From assembly GCF_025490915.1 (NCBI RefSeq), contig NZ_JANQBA010000004.1, positions 179,536 through 230,110 of the forward strand: a stretch of DNA of 50,575 bases, in the 5' to 3' direction. Shown piece after piece: positions 34,798 through 42,831 of this stretch. The position numbers and the translations under genes are program-made. The notes beneath the pieces were generated by a model, which did not search any database, was not told where the DNA came from, and saw nothing but the letters and a program-made list of their open reading frames with translations. The DNA comes from Lacticaseibacillus parakribbianus. GTDB taxonomy: Bacteria; Bacillota; Bacilli; Lactobacillales; Lactobacillaceae. Every line of letters starts with the position of its first letter. The first letter of the stretch is position 1.

Positions 34798-36511
34798 GAG
34801 CATCCCCTCCTAACTGAGTGGCCACCAGCCGCGCGTAAAACGGCGAGCGGTGCAGCAACTGCGCGTGGGTGCCGGCGGCGGTGATTCGCCCGTCTTCCAT
34901 CACCAGAATTTGGGCGGCGTGTTGAATGTTGGCGACGCGCTGCGAGATGATCACCGTCGTGCGGTTGGCCCGTTCCGCAGCCAGGCGCTTTTGGATCCGG
35001 GCGTTGGTCACCTGATCGACGGCGCTGGTCGCATCGTCCAAGACCAGGATCGGCGCATCCGGCACCACCGCCCGGGCGATGTTCAGGCGCTGGCGCTGGC
35101 CGCCCGAGAAGTTCTTGCCGGTTTGCGCGACCGGCCGGTCCAAGGCGTCCGGCAGCGGCGCCAAAAAGTCCGTCGCGCTGGCCACCGCGACGCTTTGACT
35201 CAGCCGCTCATCGCCGGCCGTCGCGGCGCCGTAAGTCAGGTTCGACCGCACGGTGCCGGAAAACAGCAGCGAATCCTGCGTCGCCACGCTGACTTGGTGA
35301 TGCACCGTGGCCAGGCTGAGTTGGCGAATGTCTCGGCCGCCGATGGTGATGGTGCCGGTGTAATCGTCGAAGGCCCGGGTCAGCAGGTTGATCAGGCTGG
35401 TTTTGCCGCTGCCGGTGGTGCCGATGATGCCCAGCCACTGGCCGGCGGGAACCGTGAAGCTGATGTCTTGCAGAATCGGGGTGGCCGCCGCGTAGCCGAA
35501 GGTGACGTGGTCAAACGCGATGGTCGCAGTCGCCGGCGCCGGCGCCGGCACCGCGACCGGTTGCGGCGCCGCTTCCTCGGCCAGCACCGCCTGGACGCGG
35601 CCGGCGGAGGTGATGGCCCGAGAGAAGGCGGTGATGATGTTGACCGTGCCGATCATGGCCGTCGTGATCTGAATCATGTAATTGACAAAGGCGATGATCT
35701 GGCCGGTCGCAAGCCGCGAACTGATGGCCAGGCTGCCGCCATACGCCAGCGCCACCACCACCCCGAGGTTCAATACCAGCTGAATCACCGGCGCCAGCGT
35801 CACCGTCGCCATCGCGGCGGTTTGGCTGGCGTTGGTCAAGGTGCGGTTGGCCGCGGTGAACTGCGTCAGCTGATGGGGCTCCAGCACGTAGGCCTTGATG
35901 GTTTTGGCCCCCTGCAGGTTCTCGCGCATCACGCGGTTCATCCCGTCGACCTGCTTTTGCATCGCCAGGTACTTGGGCAAGCTGCGCCGCACCACCACCG
36001 CCATGAAAATCACCAGCGCCGGCAACACGACGAACAGAATCGGCGCCAGGGCCGGGCTGACCAGCACCGACATCACGATGCCGCCGATCATCAGCATCGG
36101 TGACCGTACCATGCCGCGGGTGATCATCATCACCAGGTTTTGCATCTGGGTCACATCGTTGGTGATGCGCGTGATCAAGGTGGCCGGCGAAAGCCCCCCG
36201 GCCTTGCGACTGTTCAGGGCCACCGCGAGCATGTCGGCCCGAAGCGCCTGGCCCATCGCAAGCGACGCGAAGCTGCCAAGAAATCCGCACCCGGCGCCGC
36301 ACACCAACCCCAGCACCGCAAACAGCGCCATCAGGCTGGCCTGATGCACGACGAAGGCCATGTCGCCCTTGGCCAGGCCCGAGTCGATGATGGTGGCCAT
36401 CAGAGTCGGCTGCTGTAGGTCGCAAAACACCTCCCCCAGCATCACCAGCGGTGCCAAAAAGAAGCTGACCCGCGCCCGGCCGTGCGTGTGTTGCATCACA
36501 ATCTGAAACAT
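34781..36511 (-). CDS. ABC exporter subunit, degenerate-site half of a heterodimer
   Basis: A 576-residue half-exporter. Walker A is GTTGSGKTS, the signature FSGGQRQR is intact, and Walker B reads ILVLDDATSAVD, with Asp in place of the catalytic Glu. H-loop His is replaced too (ISQRV). This is the LmrC/BmrC/EfrA pattern, whose composite site one does not hydrolyse ATP. It pairs with the following gene, whose 5' end it overlaps. GGAGG lies seven bases before the ATG. No adjacent MarR or other regulator gene is seen. Confidence 0.88.
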   Translation of the reverse strand: MFQIVMQHTHGRARVSFFLAPLVMLGEVFCDLQQPTLMATIIDSGLAKGDMAFVVHQASLMALFAVLGLVCGAGCGFLGSFASLAMGQALRADMLAVALNSRKAGGLSPATLITRITNDVTQMQNLVMMITRGMVRSPMLMIGGIVMSVLVSPALAPILFVVLPALVIFMAVVVRRSLPKYLAMQKQVDGMNRVMRENLQGAKTIKAYVLEPHQLTQFTAANRTLTNASQTAAMATVTLAPVIQLVLNLGVVVALAYGGSLAISSRLATGQIIAFVNYMIQITTAMIGTVNIITAFSRAITSAGRVQAVLAEEAAPQPVAVPAPAPATATIAFDHVTFGYAAATPILQDISFTVPAGQWLGIIGTTGSGKTSLINLLTRAFDDYTGTITIGGRDIRQLSLATVHHQVSVATQDSLLFSGTVRSNLTYGAATAGDERLSQSVAVASATDFLAPLPDALDRPVAQTGKNFSGGQRQRLNIARAVVPDAPILVLDDATSAVDQVTNARIQKRLAAERANRTTVIISQRVANIQHAAQILVMEDGRITAAGTHAQLLHRSPFYARLVATQLGGDAHADDD

Positions 36512-36551
36512 GCGATTCCTCCTTTCGTATCACCGCGCTGTTTGCGCCATC

Positions 36552-36601
36552 AAAAAACGTCACGATTCCCTTGGCCTAGTATGGACTAAGGATCCGTGAC
36601 G
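36552..36601 (-). terminator. Terminator of the repeat-protein gene
   Basis: Read leftward: CGTCACGgATcCTT / AAGGgAATCGTGACG with mismatches and a 16-base loop, then TTTTTT. It lies about 100 bases past the stop and just before the ABC unit leader. Confidence 0.78.
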
Positions 36602-36700
36602 CCTATTCTGTATCAGATACCGATTAGTTTAACGCGCAAGTGGTCGGCTGGCAAGTTTTTGCACCGCCGCTGGCTGACAGGCCGCGGCGGCTGGCGGTGC

Positions 36701-38542
36701 CTACAGACCACGCACCTTGAGCTCGGCCTTGGCACCGGCGTCGCCTTGCGCGGCCAGGGCCTGAAGTTGACTGTACGTCATGCGGCTGTAGTCCTTGGCC
36801 GGTGTCTGGGGCGCCTGCTGGACCTCAATTTGCGCGGTTTGGGCGTTGCGGATGTCCAGCTCGTGTTGGGCCCCTGTGTCGCCGGCCTTCGCCTTGGCCT
36901 GCAGCTCGCTGTAGCTCATCGCGCTGTACGGCTTGGCTGGGGTTTCGTACAGGTAGTCCAACGCATGCGCCTGCGCATCGCGCTTGGCGATTTCGGCCTT
37001 CGCCCCGGCGTCATCGCCAAGGGCCTTGAGCTCGTTGTAGCTCATTGCGCTGTACGGCTTGGCCGGGGTTTCGTACAGGTAATCCAACGCATGCGCCTGC
37101 GCATCGCGCTTGGCAATCTCGGCCTTCGCCCCGGCGTCATCGCCAAGGGCCTTCAGCTCATTGTAGCTCATCATGCTGTAGGCCTTGGTCGGGGTCGGGT
37201 GCTGGGCGGCGATGGCCGCGCTTTGAGCGTCACGCTTGGCCAGCTCCTTGGCGGCGTTCGCATCGCCGTTGGCGGCCACCAACGCCTGAAGCTTGCTGTA
37301 GCTCAGAAGCTGGTAGTCGGCCTTGCTGTAAGTCTTGGCCACGGCCGCCGGCTGGTTAGCACGGCGGGTCAGCTCACGGGCGGCGTAATCGTTGCCGGCG
37401 CCAGCCAAAGCGGTCAACCGTGCCTTGCTCATGTCGTGGTAGCTGGTCGTCACGCTGTCGCCGTACGCCTCGGCCTTGACGGCGTTAGCATCGCGAATCG
37501 CCAGTTCCGCCTTGGCACCTGCGTCACCAGCCGTTGCCAGTTGGGAGAGCTTGCTGTAGCCCATGGTGCTGTAAGCCACTGGCACGTCGGCAATGTAATA
37601 CGCCATTTCCTTGGCGCTGTTGGCGTCGCGCTTAGCCAACTCCTTGGTCGCCTGCGCCGCAACATCCTGGACCGTGCTTTGGGCCAGGGCCTGAAGCTTG
37701 GTGTAACCCATGGTGCTGTAGGCCACCGGTACGGTCACAATGTAGTGCGCCATTTCCTTGGCACTGTTGGCATCGCGCTTGGCCAGTTCTTTAATCGCCC
37801 TGGCATCTTTAGCATTGGCCAAAAAGGTCAACTGCGCGTAGCCCAGCATCGAATACTCAACTTGCTTGGGCTGATCCCAGGCCGTCGCCTTCGCACTGTT
37901 GGCATTGCGCTTGTTCAGCTCGACCAAGGCCGCTTTGTCGTGCTTGGCTGCCTCGACCAAGGCGTTGTAGCCCAGCAGACTGTAATTCTTGGCCGGAGCC
38001 GGCACCACGTCGGTGAGCTTGGTGGTGTTGCCGTCGCGCCGCGCCTTTTCGGCGATGGCGGCGGCGTCACCTTTTGCGGCGGCCGCCGCGACGATGGTGT
38101 AGCTGGCGTTGGCGTAGGTGGTCGCCTTAACCTGTGTCGCACCCGCAACCGGTGTCGAAGTGCTTTGGCCCGTCCGCACCGCCAGCTCCTTTTGCGCCGC
38201 CGCATTCCCGGTGGCGGCCGCCGCCTTCAGCTCGTTGAAGCTCATGAGGCGAACATCCTTCGTAGCGGTCACGGTTTGCGCTGCGGCGCGTTCGACGATG
38301 CCGGTGTCACTGGTGTGGCCGATTTTGGCGGCCGCCGGGTGCAGCGTCACGGTTTGCTGCTTGTTCGCCGCAGAGGTTTTTTGCGCCCCAACACGAGCCG
38401 CAATCGAGCCACTGTTCAACCGGCCGGGTGCCGCCTGGCTGCCCAGCGCCTGCACGCCGAATAGCGTGGCAGCGGCGATCCCCGCTGCCAGCCACACCTT
38501 GTGCGACTTGTAGAGTTTCTTGGCGCCCTGTTGCTTTGTCAT
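36701..38542 (-). CDS. Secreted repetitive protein with KxYKxGKxW-type signal
   Basis: A 613-residue protein that I cannot name. The N-terminus KKLYKSHKVWLAAGIAAATL fits the KxYKxGKxW signal motif, with His in place of Gly, and a hydrophobic core. From about residue 95 to the end there are roughly twelve repeats of 42-48 residues with the pattern YSxMxYxxLxALA-xxGDAxAxxELAxRDA. Repeats nine and ten are nearly identical over 42 residues (126 bases), a recent duplication. It is Ala-rich and helical in character. No LPxTG, WxL, LysM or other anchor is visible. GGGGAGG precedes the ATG. The last repeat is truncated at RGL. Confidence 0.8.
   Translation of the reverse strand: MTKQQGAKKLYKSHKVWLAAGIAAATLFGVQALGSQAAPGRLNSGSIAARVGAQKTSAANKQQTVTLHPAAAKIGHTSDTGIVERAAAQTVTATKDVRLMSFNELKAAAATGNAAAQKELAVRTGQSTSTPVAGATQVKATTYANASYTIVAAAAAKGDAAAIAEKARRDGNTTKLTDVVPAPAKNYSLLGYNALVEAAKHDKAALVELNKRNANSAKATAWDQPKQVEYSMLGYAQLTFLANAKDARAIKELAKRDANSAKEMAHYIVTVPVAYSTMGYTKLQALAQSTVQDVAAQATKELAKRDANSAKEMAYYIADVPVAYSTMGYSKLSQLATAGDAGAKAELAIRDANAVKAEAYGDSVTTSYHDMSKARLTALAGAGNDYAARELTRRANQPAAVAKTYSKADYQLLSYSKLQALVAANGDANAAKELAKRDAQSAAIAAQHPTPTKAYSMMSYNELKALGDDAGAKAEIAKRDAQAHALDYLYETPAKPYSAMSYNELKALGDDAGAKAEIAKRDAQAHALDYLYETPAKPYSAMSYSELQAKAKAGDTGAQHELDIRNAQTAQIEVQQAPQTPAKDYSRMTYSQLQALAAQGDAGAKAELKVRGL
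36913..37168 (-). repeat. 126-bp direct tandem duplication inside the repeat protein
   Basis: Two adjacent 126-base units coding for PYSAMSYNELKALGDDAGAK and AYSMMSYNELKALGDDAGAK type repeats. They differ by only a few bases, mostly silent, unlike the other ten repeats, which are diverged. Confidence 0.75.
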
Positions 38543-38625
38543 AAAAAATCCTCCCCAAATTCGTGCTTCCCATTCACACGTTGCGTCCTTGCGTCCCTAG
38601 CAACCGCAAATACGGTTATTAGAAT

Positions 38626-38662
38626 ACGATAAGATTGTATGCCTTATCGTTACAAAAGTCTA
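38626..38662 (-). promoter_or_regulatory. Promoter with overlapping operator-like repeat
   Basis: TAGACT (38657-38662), 17 bases, TACAAT (38634-38639), read leftward. ACGATAAG (38626-38633) and CTTATCGT (38643-38650) form a perfect eight-base inverted repeat that brackets the -10, as a repressor site would. Confidence 0.55.
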
Positions 38663-38679
38663 TTCTTAACCTTGGACAC

Positions 38680-38707
38680 AAAAAAACACGCTGATTCCTC
38701 AGCGTGT
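38680..38707 (-). terminator. Terminator of tRNA-Leu copy 1
   Basis: ACACGCTGA / TCAGCGTGT stem, four-base loop, then seven T leftward. Confidence 0.85.
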
Positions 38708-38723
38708 CACTCGTTACTGCCAA

Positions 38724-38807
38724 TGCCGCAAACAGGAGTCGAACCTGCACATGGATAACCATACAGCGACCTGAACACTGCGCGTCTGCCAATTCCGCCA
38801 TTGCGGC
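38724..38807 (-). tRNA. tRNA-Leu (CAG), copy 1
   Basis: An 84-base class II tRNA: acceptor GCCGCAA / TTGCGGC, discriminator A, anticodon stem CAGTG / CGCTG around TTCAGGT (anticodon CAG), a long variable arm (ATGG...CCAT) and T-arm GTTCGACTCC. CCA is not encoded. The promoter is TTGGCA-N17-TATACT (38821-38849). It reads CUG codons. Confidence 0.95.
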
Positions 38808-38903
38808 AACAACAGAAATTAGTATATCAAGAATGCAGGGGTTTGCCAACCCATTTTTGCGCCGGTTTGCAAATAAAGTCCGCGCCGCGCGATCCGCCGG
38901 GTA

Positions 38904-38932
38904 CAAAAAAACACGTCAATCTCTCGACGTGT
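38904..38932 (-). terminator. Terminator of tRNA-Leu copy 2
   Basis: ACACGTC / GACGTGT stem with an eight-base loop, then seven T leftward. Confidence 0.82.
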
Positions 38933-38948
38933 CACTCGTTATTGCCAA

Positions 38949-39032
38949 TGCCGCAAACAGGAGTCGAACCTGCACATGGATAACCATACAGCGACCTGAA
39001 CACTGCGCGTCTGCCAATTCCGCCATTGCGGC
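38949..39032 (-). tRNA. tRNA-Leu (CAG), copy 2
   Basis: Identical in sequence to copy 1, 225 bases away, with its own promoter TTGGCA-N17-TATTAT (39046-39074) and terminator. The bases just outside the tRNA (GTGTCACTCGTTA and CAACAG) are also shared, so the unit was duplicated whole. Confidence 0.95.
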
Positions 39033-39160
39033 AACAACAGATATTATAATAGCAAATCCCCCGCGGTTTGCCAAGCCCCTGGCGCGATTTTTGCGCGGCG
39101 GGACGCACTTTTTTCACACGCACCGCGCCAGGTGGGGTAAACTGTTGGCGAGGTGATTGT

Positions 39161-39991
39161 ATGGAAGCTCTGACTTCAACCTGCGTGACGCAGGTCATCC
39201 AACCGCGCCTGACGGACAGCCACAAGGGGCAGTTCGGCCGGGTGCTGATCATCGGCGGCAACGAACACTTCGGCGGCGCCGCCATCATGGCCGCAAGCGC
39301 GGCCGTCTACGCCGGGGCCGGCCTGACCACCGTGGCCACTAACCCGTGCAACCATACGGCGCTTCACGCCCGGCTGCCCGAGGCGATGGTGCTGCCGTAC
39401 GACGGCGCCAGGTTGCGCCACACCGTGCCCGAGGCCGACGTCGTGGTGATTGGCCCGGGGCTTGGCACCAACGAATCCGCGCTGCAGATTTTGCAGGTCA
39501 GCCTGGCCAACCTGACGCCGACGCAGGTGCTAATCCTGGACGGCTCGGCCCTCACGCTGATCGCCACGCACCACCTGCGCATCGACCACGACCGCACCGT
39601 CTGGACCCCGCACCAGATGGAGTGGCAGCGCCTGTCCGGCCTGGCCATTGCGGATCAGACCCCTGGGGCCAACGCGCAGGCCGCGGCCAAGCTGCCCGGC
39701 ATCGTGGTGGTCAAGAGCCACCGCACCCAGATTCACGCGCCGACCAAGAGCTTCGTCAGCACCATCGGCACCCCGGCGCAAGCTACCGGCGGCTCCGGCG
39801 ATGTTTTGTCCGGCATCCTAGCCGCCTTCATCGGCCAGTTCGGCTTCACCGCCGCCACCATTAACGCGGCGGTGTTCACCCACAGCGCCGTGGCGGAGCG
39901 GCTGGCGGCCAGCCAGTACGTCGCCCTGCCGACGCGCGTAATCGAGGCGCTGCCGGCCTACATGGCCCAGGCCGCAAGCGGCCTTCTTTGA
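39161..39991 (+). CDS. nnrD: ADP/ATP-dependent NAD(P)H-hydrate dehydratase
   Basis: A 276-residue ribokinase-like protein, the YjeF C-terminal domain without the epimerase half. It repairs hydrated NAD(P)H. Motifs: HKGQFGRVLIIGGNEHFGGA, VVIGPGLGTNE, LILDGSAL and ATGGSGDVLSG, which holds the catalytic Asp. The start MEALTSTCV was chosen for GAGGTGAT six bases upstream; the frame extends 31 codons with no SD. A separate epimerase gene (nnrE) is not in the window. It is a single gene ending in a bidirectional terminator. Confidence 0.9.
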   Translation: MEALTSTCVTQVIQPRLTDSHKGQFGRVLIIGGNEHFGGAAIMAASAAVYAGAGLTTVATNPCNHTALHARLPEAMVLPYDGARLRHTVPEADVVVIGPGLGTNESALQILQVSLANLTPTQVLILDGSALTLIATHHLRIDHDRTVWTPHQMEWQRLSGLAIADQTPGANAQAAAKLPGIVVVKSHRTQIHAPTKSFVSTIGTPAQATGGSGDVLSGILAAFIGQFGFTAATINAAVFTHSAVAERLAASQYVALPTRVIEALPAYMAQAASGLL

Positions 39992-40034
39992 CCGGCTTCA
40001 CCGCCGCAGTCACGGCGAGCCGTCTTCGCCCCCC

Positions 40035-40077
40035 AAAAATCGGCCCCCTGCAAAAAATGTGCAGGGGGCCGATTTTT
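40035..40077. terminator. Bidirectional terminator between nnrD and rsuA
   Basis: An 18-base perfect stem AAAAATCGGCCCCCTGCA with a seven-base loop; T-run on both strands. It serves both convergent genes. Confidence 0.92.
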
Positions 40078-40087
40078 TGGATGTGGT

Positions 40088-40804
40088 TCAGCGCTTGGGC
40101 ACCAGCGCCTTGAGGCCGGCGAGCTCGGCCGCGGTCAGCGAGCGGTACCGCCCCGCCGAAAGATTGCCCGGCAGGGTCAGCGGTCCCATCGCGATGCGGT
40201 GCAGCGCCACGACCTCGTTACCGACGGCCAAAAACATCCGCTTGACCTGGTGGTACTTGCCCTCGCCGATGGTGAGCTCAACCTGCCGGTCCGCCGTGTC
40301 TGGCACCACGGTCAAAGTCGCCGGCCGGCTGGTGAAGTCCTTGAAGGCGATGCCGGTTTCGATTGGGCCGCGCTGCGCCGCCGTCAGCGGCCGCGCCAGG
40401 GTCGCCCGGTAGGTTTTGGGGACGTGCTTGCCCGGGGCCAGCAGGTTGTGGCCCAAGGTGCCGTCGTTGGTCAAAAGCAACAGTCCGGTGGTGTCCTTAT
40501 CCAGCCGGCCGACCGGGTAGAGCCCGGGCCGCATGTCCGTGTCGGCAATCAGGTCCATCACGGTGCGGTCCCTGGCGTCGCGGTTGGCGGTCACCACCCC
40601 GGCCGGCTTGTTCAGCAGGTAATACACGGCGAGGTCTTGGGTCAGGGCCGTCCCGTCGAGGGCCACCACGGCGCCTTCGGGAACGTCGAAGCCCGGGTCG
40701 CGCTGCAGCTGGTCGTCAACGGTCACCCGCGCCGCCTTGATGATGCGCCGAACCTCCTTGCGGGTGCCGTACTGAAGGTTGCTGAGAAATCTGTCTAATC
40801 GCAT
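40088..40804 (-). CDS. rsuA: RsuA-family 16S rRNA pseudouridine synthase
   Basis: A 238-residue enzyme with an S4 domain (MRLDRFLSNLQYGTRKEVRR, about 1-45) and catalytic GRLDKDTTGLLLL (Asp102). KYHQVKRMFLAVGNEV near 190 matches the RsuA/RluB branch. It would convert a uridine of 16S rRNA (516 in E. coli) to pseudouridine. The ATG lies four bases after the stop of the flippase gene, so it is the distal gene of that unit. Confidence 0.9.
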   Translation of the reverse strand: MRLDRFLSNLQYGTRKEVRRIIKAARVTVDDQLQRDPGFDVPEGAVVALDGTALTQDLAVYYLLNKPAGVVTANRDARDRTVMDLIADTDMRPGLYPVGRLDKDTTGLLLLTNDGTLGHNLLAPGKHVPKTYRATLARPLTAAQRGPIETGIAFKDFTSRPATLTVVPDTADRQVELTIGEGKYHQVKRMFLAVGNEVVALHRIAMGPLTLPGNLSAGRYRSLTAAELAGLKALVPKR

Positions 40805-40808
40805 GCGC

Positions 40809-42446
40809 TCACCCGATGTGCAGCTTCTGGCGAATGCTGCCGATGCGCCGGCCGATGATCAGGTCAGCCAGGCGCGTTTTGAGCACCGCGTAGGCGTAGA
40901 TGGCCACGCCGATCGGCAGCGCCACCACCAGCATCAGCATGCTTTGCATCCCGCTGGCCGGGTTCAGCACCTGTGACATCAACCACACCAACACCCGTAC
41001 AACCACGGCCATCACCACGGCAAAGGCGGTGATGCCGACCAGCCGCCGCAAGGTCTGCCGCGCCTTGAAGTGGTACAAGTCGCGCAGCTGCCACAACATC
41101 AGCGCGATGGAGGCCGCCATGCCGAGCATCGTCGCCAAGGTCGGGCCGTACACGTTGAACAACACGATCAAAGGCCACTGGAAAATGAACTTGACGGCCA
41201 CGCCGACCACCATGATTTTCATTGCCAGGCGGTTGTGGAACAGCCCCTGCAGCACCGAGGCCAGCACGGTGAAAAGGCCGAAGAACACCGCCAGAAACGA
41301 CGACAGCTCCATCACGGAAATGCCCAACTTGTCGTAGCCGAAGAACACGACGTAAAGCGGCTGCGACACCGCGGCCATCCCCAAGGCGCTGGGAATCATC
41401 ACGATGAAGAATAGCTGCAAGATGTTGGTGATGTTGTCGGCGATTTCGCGGCCGACCCCGCGCGTTTTGGCCGCGGCCAGAAGCGGCAGCGCCGTCGAGG
41501 CCATCGCCACCGCCAGCGACACGACGATCATAATCAGCTTGTTGGCGTTGCCGGCAAACAACGCGTAAAGCTCGCCCAGCGCGTGTTTGGAGACAATGTA
41601 GTGCGTCAGCATCATCGGGTCGAAGGTGTACTGATCAATGATGTAATACAGGTTGGTCGCCGCCCCCATCACGATGAACGGGAAGGCCTGCTGGGCGATT
41701 TCAAGCAAAATGCGCTTGGTCGAGATGTGAACGTTGCCGCTGCTCGAGGCAGCGAGCTCGGCGAAGCGCCCCCGCTGGTGGAAGAAGTAGCCGATCAACA
41801 GCAGCAGCCCGAACACCGCCCCGACGAACGCGGCGAAGGTGGACTGCGCCACGGCATCGACGTAATTGTGATTGCCGATCACCATGATGGTGTAGGTCAT
41901 CAGGAGCATGTAGATGACCCGCGCAACCTGCTCGATGAACTGGCTCAAGGCGCTTGGCGCCATTTCGTTGTAACCCTGGAAGAACCCGCGCATCACCGAC
42001 AAAAGCGGAATCAAGAGCAGCGGCCACGCCAGGGTGCGAAAGACCTGCGTCAAGGCCGCGTCGCGCAGCGCCAGCACCGGTGCCAGCACCCACAGCAGCC
42101 CACAGGCCACAACCCCCATGATCGACATCGCCACGGCGCCGTGATAGAACAGTCGCATCCCCGTTTTGTACTCGTTCATCGCGTTGTAGCGGGCAATCTG
42201 CTTGGAAATCGCCCCTGGCACCCCGGCGGTCGACACGATCAAGAAGATGTTGTAGATCTGGTAGCCCTTGGTGAACAGGCTGTTGGCCGTCAGGTAGGCG
42301 GCCCCCAGCCAGATGCGCCAGGGGATGATGTAGATGGCGCCCAGCACCCGTGACAAAATGCTGCCGGCGGTCATCCAGGCCGATCCGCGCAGCATCAGTT
42401 CCTTGGCACTGCGCTGCGGCCGCGCCGCCACTTTCTGCTTATCCAT
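40809..42446 (-). CDS. Polysaccharide/lipid II flippase, MurJ/YtgP-like
   Basis: A 545-residue MOP-superfamily membrane protein with about 14 helices. It starts with a soluble basic segment (KQKVAARPQRSAKELMLRGSA trimmed), then the family motif AWMTAGSILSRVLGAIYIIPW. Firmicute proteins of this YtgP type move the lipid-linked peptidoglycan precursor and can replace MurJ. No polysaccharide gene cluster is nearby, which favours a wall role. GGGAG lies seven bases before the ATG. Confidence 0.88.
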   Translation of the reverse strand: MDKQKVAARPQRSAKELMLRGSAWMTAGSILSRVLGAIYIIPWRIWLGAAYLTANSLFTKGYQIYNIFLIVSTAGVPGAISKQIARYNAMNEYKTGMRLFYHGAVAMSIMGVVACGLLWVLAPVLALRDAALTQVFRTLAWPLLLIPLLSVMRGFFQGYNEMAPSALSQFIEQVARVIYMLLMTYTIMVIGNHNYVDAVAQSTFAAFVGAVFGLLLLIGYFFHQRGRFAELAASSSGNVHISTKRILLEIAQQAFPFIVMGAATNLYYIIDQYTFDPMMLTHYIVSKHALGELYALFAGNANKLIMIVVSLAVAMASTALPLLAAAKTRGVGREIADNITNILQLFFIVMIPSALGMAAVSQPLYVVFFGYDKLGISVMELSSFLAVFFGLFTVLASVLQGLFHNRLAMKIMVVGVAVKFIFQWPLIVLFNVYGPTLATMLGMAASIALMLWQLRDLYHFKARQTLRRLVGITAFAVVMAVVVRVLVWLMSQVLNPASGMQSMLMLVVALPIGVAIYAYAVLKTRLADLIIGRRIGSIRQKLHIG

Positions 42447-42593
42447 ACACTGCTCCCATCAAAAGACATATACACCCATTCTAACCACCCGCCTGCGTGC
42501 TTTCAAACCGATTCGTTGGCCTTATTATTTCTTTACGTTGTTGAGCGGCGACCGCCAACGAGCTGCTCCCCCGGCGGCCGGCGCCGGCGCCAG

Positions 42594-42623
42594 CAAAAAG
42601 GCCCTGCCGCGGCAGGACCTTTC
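42594..42623 (-). terminator. Probable leuS terminator
   Basis: Read leftward: AAAGGtCCTGCC / GGCAGGgCCTTTTT with a two-base loop and one G-T/mismatch. It lies about 210 bases past leuS, beyond the hairpin element. Confidence 0.65.
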
Positions 42624-42719
42624 TGATTCCGGTTCGGCACCGGCAAACCGCCACACGATGCGGCGGCGCAGTGTTGAACCGGCTGAATTTTGGCACTTTC
42701 GCTCACGCTGGCGTGGCGC

Positions 42720-42831
42720 CACCCGGCAACGCGGGAGCGCATAGCTCGGACTGGCACTCGCGGCCAAGGTCGAGCCCCAAGCACCAGCCCCACGCTTTGC
42801 GTCCCGCTAAACCCGCCGGCCTCCGCTCTGG
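42720..42831 (-). repeat. Dispersed hairpin element, copy c
   Basis: Ends GGCAACGCGGGAGCG and CGTCCCGCTAA...CCGCTCTGG. Read leftward it starts at the first base after the leuS stop codon. The rest of the 385-base gap (42447-42593) has GC-rich dyads but no gene I can support. Confidence 0.6.

Noticed and set aside
36596..38464. A 622-codon plus-strand frame with internal repeats
   Set aside because: Its repeats mirror those of the leftward secreted protein; it has no ribosome site and no plausible fold.
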